This document shows, piece by piece, positions 35,055 to 43,887 of a stretch of DNA of 64,000 nucleotides. Numbering within the stretch: the first letter of the stretch is position 1; each line of letters opens with the position of its first letter. The notes below the pieces were generated by a model that had not been told where the DNA came from, ran no database searches, and saw only the letters and a program-made list of their open reading frames with translations. Origin of the DNA: Bacteroidales bacterium (GTDB lineage Bacteria; Bacteroidota; Bacteroidia; Bacteroidales; P3); assembly GCA_017545365.1 (NCBI GenBank), contig JAFWOP010000048.1:1-64000 (forward strand), written 5' to 3'. Made by a program: the position numbers and the translations under genes.

Positions 35055-35873
35055 ATGGCTTATCTGCAATCTGACGTAACGAAAGTTACCACTCATGTGC
35101 TTCAACGCATGAAACAAAACGGCGAGAAAATCGCCATGCTTACCGCATACGACTATTCCATGGCCAAGCTCCTCGATGCCACCAAAATCGACGTAGTCCT
35201 GGTTGGCGACTCTGCCGCCAATGTCATGGAAGGCTATGAGACTACCCTGCCCATCACCCTCGACGAGATGATAGTCTACGCCTCCTCGGTCAAACGCGCC
35301 ATCAAGCGTGCCTTGGTGGTGGTCGATATGCCCTTCGGTACCTACCAGGGCAACTCCAAACAGGCCCTTGCCTCCGCCATCCGTATCATGAAGGAGACTG
35401 GTGCCGATGCCGTCAAGCTCGAAGGTGGCGAGGAGGTTCTCGAATCCATTTGCCGCATACTCACCGCTGGCATCCCCGTGATGGGTCATCTGGGTCTCAC
35501 TCCTCAGAGCATCAACAAGTTCGGTACATACGTAGTGCGTGCCACCCAGAAGGAGGAGGCCGACCGCCTCATCCACGACGCACATGTCCTCGAACAGGCC
35601 GGTTGCTTTGCCCTGGTGTTGGAAAAAATCCCTGCCCAGTTGGCCAAACAGGTCACCCAGGAGATTAAGATTCCCACCATCGGCATCGGAGCTGGTAGCG
35701 GCACTGACGGCCAAGTCCTAGTCTTGCAGGACATGCTCGGCATCACCCAGCAGTTCAAACCTCGCTATCTCCGCACCTACGGCACCTTCGGTGAAGATAT
35801 CAGCAACGCCATCCGCCAGTATATCAGTGATGTGAAAGCTGTCGACTTCCCCAACGAGAAGGAGCAGTACTAA
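35055..35873 (+). CDS. panB: 3-methyl-2-oxobutanoate hydroxymethyltransferase
   Basis: Makes ketopantoate from alpha-ketoisovalerate and methylene-tetrahydrofolate, the first step of pantothenate and CoA synthesis; cytoplasmic decamer. The 272 residues are the usual length. The motifs are [21 protein letters not shown] (metal-binding Asp), [26 protein letters not shown] and [11 protein letters not shown]. The start lies 2 bp after the preceding stop. panC and panD are not in the window. A small hairpin terminator follows. Confidence 0.97.
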   Translation: MAYLQSDVTKVTTHVLQRMKQNGEKIAMLTAYDYSMAKLLDATKIDVVLVGDSAANVMEGYETTLPITLDEMIVYASSVKRAIKRALVVVDMPFGTYQGNSKQALASAIRIMKETGADAVKLEGGEEVLESICRILTAGIPVMGHLGLTPQSINKFGTYVVRATQKEEADRLIHDAHVLEQAGCFALVLEKIPAQLAKQVTQEIKIPTIGIGAGSGTDGQVLVLQDMLGITQQFKPRYLRTYGTFGEDISNAIRQYISDVKAVDFPNEKEQY

Positions 35874-35879
35874 ACACAA

Positions 35880-35901
35880 ATCGGTCATTAGACCGACTTT
35901 T
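35880..35901 (+). terminator. Probable terminator after panB
   Basis: TCGGTC (35881-35886) pairs with GACCGA (35891-35896) over ATTA, followed by CTTTTC. Short but correctly placed at the end of the plus-strand run. Confidence 0.6.
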
Positions 35902-36079
35902 CAATGATAACAGGGAACTTCTGATGGGTTCTATTATTTCATAATTTGGGAGTAAGAGTGGAAGTAAAAGCGGAAGTTAAAATGGACAATACTGATGACG
36001 ACCAAGCATTTGTCCTATTTAGCTCCTTATTTATCTTCCTTTGTTAACTCCATATTATTTAATTTATTGAAGTCTTCTT

Positions 36080-36147
36080 CTATAAATCACCTCGAAGCGG
36101 TGAAACAGTTAATGACACGGTACATACCGAAGGCGCAGTGCCGTGTC
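36080..36147 (+). repeat. Three-hairpin dispersed repeat, copy D (degraded)
   Basis: Contains TATAAATCACCTCGAAG as in copy B, then the second hairpin GACACGGTAC/GTGCCGTGTC (36114-36123, 36138-36147). The third hairpin has decayed to GCATCCCG near 36167. Stem 2 differs from copy B at paired positions, so pairing is kept. Confidence 0.65.
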
Positions 36148-36180
36148 ACTCAGACATCAGAAAACTGCATCCCGAATATG

Positions 36181-36280
36181 AAGAAGAGCCAGTGGCTCTT
36201 CGATAACGGAGTAAAACGAAGTGGAGAATTAAGAAGAGCCAGTGGCTCTTCGATAACGGAGAGCAACGAAGTGTGGAAAA
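36181..36280 (+). repeat. 50-bp tandem direct repeat with hairpins
   Basis: Two units (36181-36230, 36231-36280) that are nearly identical over their first 30 bases. Each carries GAAGAGCC-AGT-GGCTCTTC. It lies in the gene-free gap between panB and the DUF1846 gene. Confidence 0.7.
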
Positions 36281-36302
36281 CGACACGCATACAGATTTGG
36301 GC

Positions 36303-36371
36303 AAAAAAGAAAGCAGCCGTTCTCGGCTGCTCCTATCATGCAAGAAAAAGCAGCCCTCCTCGGCTGCTTCT
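36303..36371 (-). terminator. Tandem terminators of the DUF1846 gene
   Basis: Two hairpins: AGCAGCCG/CGGCTGCT (36312-36331) and AAGCAGCC/GGCTGCTT (36348-36369). Both are followed on the minus strand by T-rich runs (TTTTTC, and TTTCTTTTTT). The second ends 10 bp beyond the DUF1846 stop. Confidence 0.85.
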
Positions 36372-36380
36372 CTTGAAGCG

Positions 36381-37844
36381 TCATTTCTTAGGCTGGGGGT
36401 CGGTGGTGAGGCCGATGCCTAGTTTCTTGAATATCTTCTGGTCCACCTCGCTGAGCATCACGGTGACATGTACCTGGCAGCCGTTCAACTGAGGAAGGGT
36501 GCGCAGGGTGGCACGGCAGTTCTCGTCCTTCAGGCTCAGCATCGAAAGGGCCACCAGCACCTCGTCGGTATGCAGGCGCGGGTTGTGGCCATGCAGCAGC
36601 TGGGTCTTGGTGTGTTGGATGGGCTCTATGTATTCCTGCGGTATCAGCTTCACGCTGTGGTCTATGCCCGCCAGATGCTTGGTGGCGTTGAGCAGCAGTG
36701 CTGCGCAGGGTCCCAACAGGTCGCTGCTGTGGCCAGTGATGATGGTGCCGTCGGCCAGCTCTATGGCGGCGGCGTGGGCACCCTCCTTCTCTTTGCGTTC
36801 GTGAGCCGCGATGGTGGTGCGGCGGTCGTCCGTGGTAATCTTCATCTGCTTCATGAGCAGGCGTATTTTGTTCACCTCGGTTTCTGGTATTTTCCCTTCG
36901 GCATAGTTGCACAACGCCGTGTAGTAACGGCGGATAATCTCGTCCTTCGATGCCTGGGCGCATACCGCGTCGTCGCAGATGCAGAAGCCTGCCATGTTCA
37001 CCCCCATGTCGGTAGGCGACTTATAGGGGTTCTCGCCGTAGATGCCTTCGAAGATGGCATTCAGCACAGGGAAAATCTCGATGTCGCGGTTGTAGTTGAC
37101 GGTGGTCTTGCCGTAAGCCTCCAAGTGGAAGGGGTCAATCATGTTCACGTCGTTGAGGTCGGCGGTGGCTGCCTCGTAGGCCACGTTGACAGGGTGTTTC
37201 AGCGGTATGCTCCAAATGGGGAAGGTCTCGAACTTGGCGTAGCCTGCCTTGATGCCGCGCTGGTTCTCCTGATAGAGCTGGCTCAGACACACAGCCATCT
37301 TGCCGCTGCCGGGGCCGGGGGCTGTCACCACCACCAAGGGCCGTGTGGTCTTGACATACTCGTTCTTGCCAAAACCGTCGTTCGAACAGATGAGCTCCAC
37401 GTTAGTGGGGTAGCCCTCGATGACGTAGTGGTAGTAGACGTTGATGCCCAGGCGCTCCAGCCGCTCACGGAAGGCCATGGCGCTGGCCTGCCCGTTGTAC
37501 TGGGTGATGACAACCGAGCTGACCATCAGCCCACGCTCCATAAACTCGCCCCGCAGACGCAGCACGTCAACGTCGTAGGTGATGCCCAAGTCGCCGCGCA
37601 CCTTGTTCTTCTCGATGTCGCGGGCACTGATGGCGATGACGATTTCGGCATCGTCGCGCAGCTGCATCAGCATCTTCAACTTGCTGTCAGGTTCAAAACC
37701 GGGGAGGACACGACTGGCGTGGTAGTCGTCGAAAAGCTTACCGCCAAATTCTAGATAAAGTTTGTTGCCAAACTGCGAAATTCGCTCCTTGATGTGTTCA
37801 GATTGTATCCGCAGATACTTCTCATTATCAAATCCGTGTTTCAT
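36381..37844 (-). CDS. DUF1846 family protein
   Basis: A 487-residue cytoplasmic protein of the UPF0371/DUF1846 family. Features include KLYLEFGGKLFDDYHASRVL at the N-terminus, a P-loop-like APGPGSGKMA, and conserved segments YHYVIEGYPTN and PGFEPDSK. Structures exist for family members, but the reaction is unknown; the GPGSGK segment suggests nucleotide binding. It is a single gene with its own promoter and tandem terminators. Confidence 0.92.
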   Translation of the reverse strand: MKHGFDNEKYLRIQSEHIKERISQFGNKLYLEFGGKLFDDYHASRVLPGFEPDSKLKMLMQLRDDAEIVIAISARDIEKNKVRGDLGITYDVDVLRLRGEFMERGLMVSSVVITQYNGQASAMAFRERLERLGINVYYHYVIEGYPTNVELICSNDGFGKNEYVKTTRPLVVVTAPGPGSGKMAVCLSQLYQENQRGIKAGYAKFETFPIWSIPLKHPVNVAYEAATADLNDVNMIDPFHLEAYGKTTVNYNRDIEIFPVLNAIFEGIYGENPYKSPTDMGVNMAGFCICDDAVCAQASKDEIIRRYYTALCNYAEGKIPETEVNKIRLLMKQMKITTDDRRTTIAAHERKEKEGAHAAAIELADGTIITGHSSDLLGPCAALLLNATKHLAGIDHSVKLIPQEYIEPIQHTKTQLLHGHNPRLHTDEVLVALSMLSLKDENCRATLRTLPQLNGCQVHVTVMLSEVDQKIFKKLGIGLTTDPQPKK

Positions 37845-37878
37845 ATTCCTTGTGTGTTGGATTAAAAAATACGGGATT

Positions 37879-37886
37879 CAAAAATA
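37879..37886 (-). promoter_or_regulatory. -7 element of the DUF1846 gene
   Basis: TATTTTTG on the minus strand, 35 bp before the ATG at 37844. Confidence 0.55.
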
Positions 37887-37956
37887 CACTTTTTTCAGAA
37901 ACTATCAGTTTTTTTTTCACCGAGTGCTGCTTTTTTAACAATTCGCACATAAGAAA

Positions 37957-37993
37957 AGTCCATGCCTATGTGTGAGAGGCTTAGGCATGGACT
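37957..37993 (-). terminator. Terminator of the lipocalin-like lipoprotein gene
   Basis: Perfect 11-bp stem AGTCCATGCCT/AGGCATGGACT with a 15-nt loop, followed on the minus strand by TTTTCTT, about 54 bp after the stop at 38047. Confidence 0.7.
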
Positions 37994-38046
37994 GATTCGG
38001 AAGACCTGCATGGGCTGTGGCCATCGTGGTGTGGCCGTGCGCCCCA

Positions 38047-38556
38047 TTAGTTGTTTCTCACCCGCTGGCTAAGGCGTCCGCTGATGATGCCGGACGTGTC
38101 TATTTCGCCCGTGTTGGTGATAACGCCATTGTAGTTTGTTGTAAACATTCCTTCAACAGTAAGGAATTTGTCCGTGTAGTTGGAGTTTACTGCCACCTCT
38201 TCATAGTTTTTCACCGTCAGCGTGAATTTCTCCCACCAGGTTCTATCCCATTGGTCAGGAAGCGAAGTAAAGGTGCTTTCCAGGGTGTTGCCGTTCAGCG
38301 TCCATACATATTCGCGGCTGCGGCCGTTATAACTCATTGTATGGTTGCTCTTAAATTCCAAGTAATCCCCACCATAATCGGGCGAAGTGGAAGGAATGTA
38401 CCATTTGCCGAGGATGTCGCTCTCCTTGGCCTGATAGGGGGTTGAGGGAGATTGCGGATTGTCGTTTCCATTTTCTTTTTCGGTGCAGGCATTAAATGTC
38501 AGCATTGTAGCTGCCACAAAGAGCAGCACGGTCAGTCTTTTGAAATTCTTAATCAT
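38047..38556 (-). CDS. Lipocalin-like lipoprotein
   Basis: A 169-residue lipoprotein. I chose the ATG at 38556 (MIKNFKRLTVLLFVAATML, lipobox Cys24 in LTFNAC); the longer frame only adds a lysine- and asparagine-rich leader. The mature part begins with a low-complexity linker, then ILGKWYIPS and a string of beta strands (YLEFKSNHTMSYN, FTLTVKNYEEVAV), the pattern of lipocalin-like DUFs common in Bacteroidales. Ligand unknown. It is a single gene with its own promoter and terminator. Confidence 0.75.
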   Translation of the reverse strand: MIKNFKRLTVLLFVAATMLTFNACTEKENGNDNPQSPSTPYQAKESDILGKWYIPSTSPDYGGDYLEFKSNHTMSYNGRSREYVWTLNGNTLESTFTSLPDQWDRTWWEKFTLTVKNYEEVAVNSNYTDKFLTVEGMFTTNYNGVITNTGEIDTSGIISGRLSQRVRNN

Positions 38557-38702
38557 GTTATTGTCTTTTTTGTTGTTCAAGTGTCATACAATAATCGTGC
38601 TTGGGCTTTTTCCCTGTCGTTAGTAGCAAGATGTATGGCAAATGTTACAACTGTACGAAAAAAAGCCATGTCTGCTGCTTTGGTAGTTGGAAAAAGCGAG
38701 TG

Positions 38703-38710
38703 CAAAAGTA
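38703..38710 (-). promoter_or_regulatory. -7 element of the lipocalin-like gene
   Basis: TACTTTTG on the minus strand fits TAnnTTTG. It lies about 150 bp before the ATG, which would leave a long leader. Confidence 0.4.
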
Positions 38711-38778
38711 CGTCTTTTTTCTGAAACAATAACCATTTATTTATCCGGGTTACTTTTTTTTGTCTGAAATACAATTAT

Positions 38779-41109
38779 TTATTGGATGATAATTTTCTTG
38801 GTGGTCGACCCGTAGGGATTGGTGAGTGTCACAAAATAGATGCCAGACGGCCATGTTTTTGTCTGAATTGAGGTGGTGGGGCTGTCGGGCCGGAGCTCTA
38901 TGACACGTTTTCCCGTAGCATCCATCACCGTCAGGCGGTGCTCTCCGGCGGGCATCTTGTCGGCATTAAAGGCTACCTTCACGAAACTGCTGGCGGGATT
39001 GGGCGAGACGGAGAGTTTTGGGGCTTGCGCAGCGGGGACGGACTCGTCGCAGTCGTCGATGTCGAGCAGGGCAGTGTCCACCACCGCTAGGATGAACTCG
39101 CCTTTCAACGGTGTGCCAACTATCTGCATGTAATAGGTGCGGCCGCCAAGCGGGCTGGAGTAATACTCCACTGTGGCTGACTTCCGCATCTTCCAGGGCT
39201 GGCTGGCATCTTTCCGGTAGAACAATCGCAGCGAGTCCCTAGTAGCGGAGCCTTGGTAGAACTCATCATCATACACTGGATAGGTGTTGCCAAAACAGAA
39301 ACCTGTCTTGGCCTTGAAGTTGTTGTCGTAGTCGCCATTGATATACCAGCGCCGGTAGTCCCATCGCATCACTCCGGGTATCTGCGCTTCCTCGGGATAG
39401 CCATATTGGAGGCCGACATACATATTCACAGTGTCGTTGATGTTTTCGGGAAGGATGGTCATCTGGGTATAATAGTCGGTCAACCGCTGCGTGGAGGTCA
39501 GCTGCAGCCTGTCGGAGAAATTAGCATTGGCAGACACTCCGACGTAGTCTACCAAGGCAAATTTCGGGGTGAATGGTAGCCGGAACTCCCCCTCGGAATA
39601 CCTGCCGTCGCAGTAGACCATGCAGGTCGTGGTGTCGCCTTGTGCTGAGAAGAAGGTGACCGGCACATTGGCTTGACGGCAGTAGTCAGAGGCATGCCAC
39701 AGACGTTGGCTCAACCAGATGTGCGTGATGCCGTCGGCGGTCTTCAGCGAGTCCACGCCGTAGCTGGCAAAGCCCGTGCCGAAGATGTGAAAGTCATAGA
39801 AGTCGGTGATGTCCCGCCCGCAGTAGGCGCTCATCGAGTCGCGCAGCTGGTAGCTGTCCAGGTTGCTGTAGGCATTGCGGTGCAGCAGGGTCTGCATTGT
39901 GGCAAAGAAGATGGAGTCGCCCAACAGCAGACGCAGCTGGTGGAACACCAAGGCCCCCTTATAGTAGGTGGTGTGCATGAACGAGTATTGGTTGGGCATT
40001 CCGCAGAGCGGATGGTAGCCCCCCTCATCTAAAGGGGTCAACACTATCGCTTGTTTTTTATATCCCCGGGGGCTGTACATGTTTCCTCGGTTGATTGATG
40101 CCAGCTGGTCGGCAAAGGTGGCCCCACCTTCGTTGAACCACATGTCCTCCAGCCGGGCGCAGGTGACCTGGTTGCCAAACCATTGATGGGCGAACTCATG
40201 GTCTATCAGGTATTGGATGTCATAATAGTCAAACGTAATGCAGATGTTGTTTACATGCTCCATGCCTGCACCGGGCCCGCCTTCGCTGAATCGGATGTCG
40301 CCCCAGCTGTAGGGGCCGAAGAACCGCTCGTACAGCTGCAAGGTCTGGTTCAGGCTGCCGAAATCTTGTGCAATCTGCGAACTGCTGCGGTTGCGGCACG
40401 CCACCTGCACGGGGTATCTGCCGTAGAGCCCTTCGGCCTCAAAACTGTACACCTGATAGGGAGCGGCGTTTATGCCCACCTGATAAGTCGAGATGGGGTG
40501 GCTCAGCTCGAAATGGAACGTCCGGCTGCTGTCGGCGTGGGTCGTCAGCCCAGTCTGCTCGCCGCTGCACACTGCCGTCCAGGCGGGCGGCACGGTGATG
40601 TGGAACGTATAGGTGGCGCGGTCGTACACGCTGTCGCTGCACGGGAACCAGCTCCTACCCATGCTGAAGGGGCGCACCATGCGGTCTTCGCCCAGGTTGT
40701 AGAAAAGGTTGTCCCCGCACCAGAAACCTCCGTCGCTTCCCACCCAGCCGTAACTGCCATAATGCACCTTCAGGCGCATCGTGTCGCCCACGGCGGCATT
40801 GCCTATGGGTATGCGCAGCTCGCTCTGGTCGTAGCCGAAAGCCGAATCGCTTACCCGCACCCCGTTCACCAGCACCGAGTCAATGCTGGCGGCCATCAGG
40901 CCCAGCCCCACCTCCGTCGAAGGTTGGAGCAGCCGCAGCGTCACCTCGCACCATCCCTGTATGTGCCGTGGCTGGTGATGCCCCAGGTCGAGGCAGATGG
41001 TGTAATGCAGCACATCCGTCGTGTCGCGCTCGGTGAAATTCCCTTGGGCTCTTCCAACGAAACCCAAGCTTAGTGCTATAGCTAAAACAATCAGTCTGTT
41101 GTGTCTCAT
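38779..41109 (-). CDS. M1-family metallopeptidase with T9SS sorting domain
   Basis: A 776-residue secreted zinc aminopeptidase-like enzyme. I chose the ATG at 41109 (MRHNRLIVLAIALSLGFVGRAQ, signal peptide) because the ATG at 41133 lies inside the -7 box. The M1 N-terminal beta domain is followed by the exopeptidase loop GPGAGMEH, which stands in place of GAMEN, then the zinc site HEFAHQWFGN with the distant Glu in WFNEGGATFAD. The last 80 residues (SVSPNPASSFVKVAF to TTKKIIIQ) are a type A CTD, so it should be exported by T9SS and anchored at the surface. The His in place of the usual Asn in GAMEN could change N-terminal recognition. Confidence 0.93.
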   Translation of the reverse strand: MRHNRLIVLAIALSLGFVGRAQGNFTERDTTDVLHYTICLDLGHHQPRHIQGWCEVTLRLLQPSTEVGLGLMAASIDSVLVNGVRVSDSAFGYDQSELRIPIGNAAVGDTMRLKVHYGSYGWVGSDGGFWCGDNLFYNLGEDRMVRPFSMGRSWFPCSDSVYDRATYTFHITVPPAWTAVCSGEQTGLTTHADSSRTFHFELSHPISTYQVGINAAPYQVYSFEAEGLYGRYPVQVACRNRSSSQIAQDFGSLNQTLQLYERFFGPYSWGDIRFSEGGPGAGMEHVNNICITFDYYDIQYLIDHEFAHQWFGNQVTCARLEDMWFNEGGATFADQLASINRGNMYSPRGYKKQAIVLTPLDEGGYHPLCGMPNQYSFMHTTYYKGALVFHQLRLLLGDSIFFATMQTLLHRNAYSNLDSYQLRDSMSAYCGRDITDFYDFHIFGTGFASYGVDSLKTADGITHIWLSQRLWHASDYCRQANVPVTFFSAQGDTTTCMVYCDGRYSEGEFRLPFTPKFALVDYVGVSANANFSDRLQLTSTQRLTDYYTQMTILPENINDTVNMYVGLQYGYPEEAQIPGVMRWDYRRWYINGDYDNNFKAKTGFCFGNTYPVYDDEFYQGSATRDSLRLFYRKDASQPWKMRKSATVEYYSSPLGGRTYYMQIVGTPLKGEFILAVVDTALLDIDDCDESVPAAQAPKLSVSPNPASSFVKVAFNADKMPAGEHRLTVMDATGKRVIELRPDSPTTSIQTKTWPSGIYFVTLTNPYGSTTKKIIIQ

Positions 41110-41130
41110 AATAAGTCTAGTTTTGTCATG

Positions 41131-41138
41131 CAAATATA
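41131..41138 (-). promoter_or_regulatory. -7 element of the M1 peptidase gene
   Basis: TATATTTG on the minus strand, 22 bp before the ATG at 41109. Confidence 0.65.
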
Positions 41139-41197
41139 CGCTTTTTTTTGCTGATGGAAAGAAAAAAAGGCTTTTAGTCCCTTGGGAGGGATACGAT

Positions 41198-41237
41198 TCC
41201 GCCCACAGGCTGGAACGACCGAATGCCTGTGGGCGGA
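41198..41237. repeat. 13-bp-stem hairpin
   Basis: TCCGCCCACAGGC (41198-41210) and GCCTGTGGGCGGA (41225-41237) are exact reverse complements around a 14-nt loop. It stands in the gap between the DUF2147 stop and the M1 peptidase promoter; no T tract follows directly. The rest of the gap (41139-41470) holds a short direct repeat CGAAAGGGCA near 41400 and nothing else I can name. Confidence 0.6.
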
Positions 41238-41470
41238 TGCGTGGGTATGCCGCTGGTGTGGCAAGGCGTTTTTCTTTCTTTTTCTTTTCCCAATAAGTAA
41301 TACTTTCTTTATTATTTGTTTTGATGAGTTAAATGAAATCAGAACAAAATCAAAACTAAATCAGAACAAAATCTAGTTGAATCTCACGATTCGTCCCGAA
41401 AGGGCAGGTGCCGAAAGGGCAAGCAGGCATGTAAAGGTGGAGAGTTGAAAATCGTCCGTGTGCGGCAGCC

Positions 41471-41506
41471 AACTCTCAATTCTCAATTCTCAACTCTCAA
41501 CTCTTT
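41471..41506 (+). repeat. Heptanucleotide array, left side of DUF2147
   Basis: Units AACTCTC, AATTCTC, AATTCTC, AACTCTC, AACTCTT in tandem. The array supplies the last codons and the stop of the DUF2147 gene on the minus strand (tail KELRVEN). Its part 41491-41506 is an exact inverted copy of 41970-41985. Confidence 0.8.
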
Positions 41507-41962
41507 TAGGGGTTGCCAGTAGACGGTTTCGCCGATGCCGAAGACCGAGCCGCGGAGCTTGAGCCGGCGGTCGGCGGTGAACTCGCAGGTGCACCGCGCA
41601 TGCAGCCCCCGTGTGGGGTCGTAGATTCTGCCTTTCTCCCACCGCTGTTTGTCGGGGTTGTAGCGCAGCCCTTGGATGAGGATGACCCTGTTGCTGGGGA
41701 CGTTGCGGAGTTCGCGGTTGGGGTTTTTGCTGTCGGTGAGTAGCTTGCCGGTCTTGGGGTCGATGCTGTCCTTGAGGTATATGCACTGTGCGCTGTAGGT
41801 GCCGTCGGTACATTTGTAGATGCGCACTTTTGACACCTGTCCCCCGTACTCTATTTTGTAGACTCCCACGATGGCGTCGGGGTTGGCGTTGGGGCCGCGT
41901 TGGGCTTGCGCCATCAGCATGGCGGTGAGGAAGGTGACGAGGAGTGCGGCGGCTTTGTTCAT
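41483..41962 (-). CDS. Secreted DUF2147 protein
   Basis: A 159-residue protein with a signal peptide (MNKAAALLVTFLTAMLMAQAQ). The mature part has the DUF2147 pattern: DAIVGVYKIEYGGQVSKVRI, then YNPDKQRWEKGRIYDPTRG and LKLRGSVFGIGETVYWQ. The family is periplasmic and of unknown function. The last residues after YWQPL (KELRVEN) and the stop codon come from a heptanucleotide repeat rather than from family sequence. Heptamer arrays lie on both sides of the gene. Confidence 0.85.
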   Translation of the reverse strand: MNKAAALLVTFLTAMLMAQAQRGPNANPDAIVGVYKIEYGGQVSKVRIYKCTDGTYSAQCIYLKDSIDPKTGKLLTDSKNPNRELRNVPSNRVILIQGLRYNPDKQRWEKGRIYDPTRGLHARCTCEFTADRRLKLRGSVFGIGETVYWQPLKELRVEN

Positions 41963-41969
41963 GGGTAGT

Positions 41970-42037
41970 AAAGAGTTGAGAGTTGAAAGTTGGAAAGTGT
42001 CCTGTGTGGAAGCAGCCTTCAGCTTTCAACTCTCAAC
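41970..42037. repeat. Heptamer-derived inverted repeat, right side of DUF2147
   Basis: GTTGAGAGTTGAAAG (41975-41989) pairs exactly with CTTTCAACTCTCAAC (42023-42037), a 15-bp stem with a 33-nt loop. The left arm continues the AGAGTTG heptamer series. It fills the gap between floA and the DUF2147 gene and could act as a terminator stem or be repeat debris. Confidence 0.75.
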
Positions 42038-42050
42038 GGTCGGTTTGTTG

Positions 42051-43046
42051 TTATTTCTGGTCGGCGGGTTTGGGGCCGTTGGCTTTGCCTGCTGTGGGTT
42101 TGGAGATGCTTTCGCGCATGTCGGTGTCGGCCTGGATGTTCTTCATGCGATAGTAGTCCATGATGCCCATGTTGCCTGAACGGAAGGCGTCGGCCATGGC
42201 CTTGGGCACTTCGGCTTCGGCCTCAATGACCTTGGCACGGGCTTCCTGTGCCTTGGCTTTCATCTCCTGCTCGGAGGCAACGGCCATGGCACGGCGTTCC
42301 TCGGCCTTGGCTTGTGCGATGTTCTTGTCGGCGTTGGCCTGGTCCATCTGCAGCTGGGCGCCGATGTTCTTACCCACGTCGATGTCGGCGATGTCGATGG
42401 AGAGGATTTCGAAGGCAGTGCCGCTGTCGAGGCCTTTGGTGAGGACCAGCTTGGAGATGCTGTCGGGGTTTTCGAGCACTTCCTTGTGGGTGACGGCAGA
42501 ACCGATGGAGCTGACAATACCTTCACCCACGCGGGCGAGGATGGTCTCTTCGCCAGCGCCACCAACCAACTGCTTGATGTTGGTACGGACAGTGACACGG
42601 GCTTTGGCTATGAGCTGGATGCCGTCTTTGGCCACAGCTGCCACGGGAGGTGTGTCGATAACCTTGGGGTTGACGGAGGTGTGGACGGCTTTGAGCACGT
42701 CGCGGCCTGCCAGGTCGATGGCGGTGGCGGTGCGGAAGTCGAGGTTCATGTTGGCTTTGTTGGCCGAGATGAGGGCCTGCACCACACTGCCCACATTGCC
42801 ACCGGCGAGGTAGTGGGCTTCGAGCTCGTTTTGCGAGAGTTTGAGGCCAGCCTTGGTGGCGTTAATCATGTTGTTGACGATGACGCTGGGCGGTACCTTA
42901 CGGAAGCGCATGAACATCAGCTGGATGAGTGAGGTGTGTACACCTGACACGAGGGCTTGGAACCAGAGTCCCACGGGCACCAGGTAGAGGAACAGGAAGA
43001 AGAGGATAACAATCAGCGCAATGAGGATGACAGTTGTAATTGGCAT
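42051..43046 (-). CDS. floA: Flotillin-like protein FloA
   Basis: A 331-residue membrane-microdomain scaffold of the FloA (YqfA/UPF0365) family. It has an N-terminal membrane hairpin ([23 protein letters not shown]), the SPFH-like middle with [20 protein letters not shown], and a C-terminal coiled coil rich in Glu-Ala ([35 protein letters not shown]). It organises lipid domains at the inner membrane. It is downstream of nfeD, the usual partner, with a 39-bp gap. Confidence 0.96.
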   Translation of the reverse strand: MPITTVILIALIVILFFLFLYLVPVGLWFQALVSGVHTSLIQLMFMRFRKVPPSVIVNNMINATKAGLKLSQNELEAHYLAGGNVGSVVQALISANKANMNLDFRTATAIDLAGRDVLKAVHTSVNPKVIDTPPVAAVAKDGIQLIAKARVTVRTNIKQLVGGAGEETILARVGEGIVSSIGSAVTHKEVLENPDSISKLVLTKGLDSGTAFEILSIDIADIDVGKNIGAQLQMDQANADKNIAQAKAEERRAMAVASEQEMKAKAQEARAKVIEAEAEVPKAMADAFRSGNMGIMDYYRMKNIQADTDMRESISKPTAGKANGPKPADQK

Positions 43047-43085
43047 AATCGTAATGTTTTTGTTATAAGGTGAATAATTAATTGT

Positions 43086-43568
43086 TTATTGTTCGAAACG
43101 TTTGTCTTCAATTTCGCACACGTCGATGCGGTAGCCTTCGACGGCGACCACTTCGATGGGGCGGTCGGGGTCGATGAATTTGTTGATGGCGTGTACTTCG
43201 ACCAGTTGGCCGTTGAAGAGGGCTTTGCCAGTGGGTGCCAGACGGGCGACGGTGGTGCCGCGGGTGCCGACGGTGAGGCTGACGGCATCGACGTGGTTGA
43301 CCGAGCTGTCGGACTCCTCGTTGAGGCTGAACTTCTTCCATGTCTTGGCTTTCAGAAAGATGGCGAGCATGGCGGCGGTGATGGCGGCACAGACGCAGAG
43401 GATGATGTTGCCGACGGTGTCGCCCCACATGAGGTAGCTCTGCCACACGCCGAAGCCGGTGAGGAGGATGCCGAAAAGACCGGCTATGCCGCCAGGGATG
43501 GCGACGATTTCGAGGGCGAGCAGGAGGACGCCCAGGATGAGAACGATAATGAGTAGTGTCGGGGTCAT
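43086..43568 (-). CDS. NfeD-like membrane protein
   Basis: A 160-residue protein (ATG 43568) with three or four hydrophobic helices (LLIIVLILGVLLLALEIV, GGIAGLFGILLTGFGVW, ILCVCAAITAAMLAIFL) and a C-terminal OB-fold domain (GTRGTTVARLAPTGKALFNG, PIEVVAVEGYRIDVCEI). This is the short, protease-less NfeD form that pairs with flotillins, here encoded directly before floA. The longer in-frame extension upstream overlaps clpS antisense-free sequence and is not supported. Confidence 0.92.
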   Translation of the reverse strand: MTPTLLIIVLILGVLLLALEIVAIPGGIAGLFGILLTGFGVWQSYLMWGDTVGNIILCVCAAITAAMLAIFLKAKTWKKFSLNEESDSSVNHVDAVSLTVGTRGTTVARLAPTGKALFNGQLVEVHAINKFIDPDRPIEVVAVEGYRIDVCEIEDKRFEQ

Positions 43569-43594
43569 GATGATGGGTTTGTTTCGTTTATGGG

Positions 43595-43876
43595 TTATCT
43601 GACTATTTCGGAGGTGAGCTGTTTGTCGAGAAGGGCCGTGTGCATGGGCAGGAGGGCATCGTAGCTGCCATGTTTGATGGTGCATTTGCCATGGCAGTGG
43701 ACGATGATGGCGCATTGTTCGGCCTGGGAGGTGGTGATGCGGCAGATGTCGACGAGGGCTTTGATGACGTAGTCGAAGGTGTGCACGTCGTCGTTGTGGA
43801 GCACCAGGCTGCATCCCGAGTCTTCCAGCACTTGGGCATCGGATTGCGATTGGGGTGATATTTTGGGCTCTTCCAT
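43595..43876 (-). CDS. clpS: ATP-dependent Clp protease adaptor ClpS
   Basis: A 93-residue adaptor that hands N-degron substrates to ClpAP or ClpCP. The core CSLVLHNDDVHTFDYVIKAL is diagnostic: Asn-Asp-Asp and Thr/Phe line the N-degron pocket. A flexible acidic N-terminal tail precedes it, as in other ClpS. It lies 11 bp after ispF and 26 bp before nfeD in the minus-strand operon. No clpA or clpC is in the window. Confidence 0.93.
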   Translation of the reverse strand: MEEPKISPQSQSDAQVLEDSGCSLVLHNDDVHTFDYVIKALVDICRITTSQAEQCAIIVHCHGKCTIKHGSYDALLPMHTALLDKQLTSEIVR

Positions 43877-43887
43877 GGTCTTGGGGG

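Noticed and set aside
36468..37754. A 428-codon open frame antisense to the DUF1846 gene
   Set aside because: Same pattern of a complement frame; the DUF1846 gene has promoter, terminators and family motifs.
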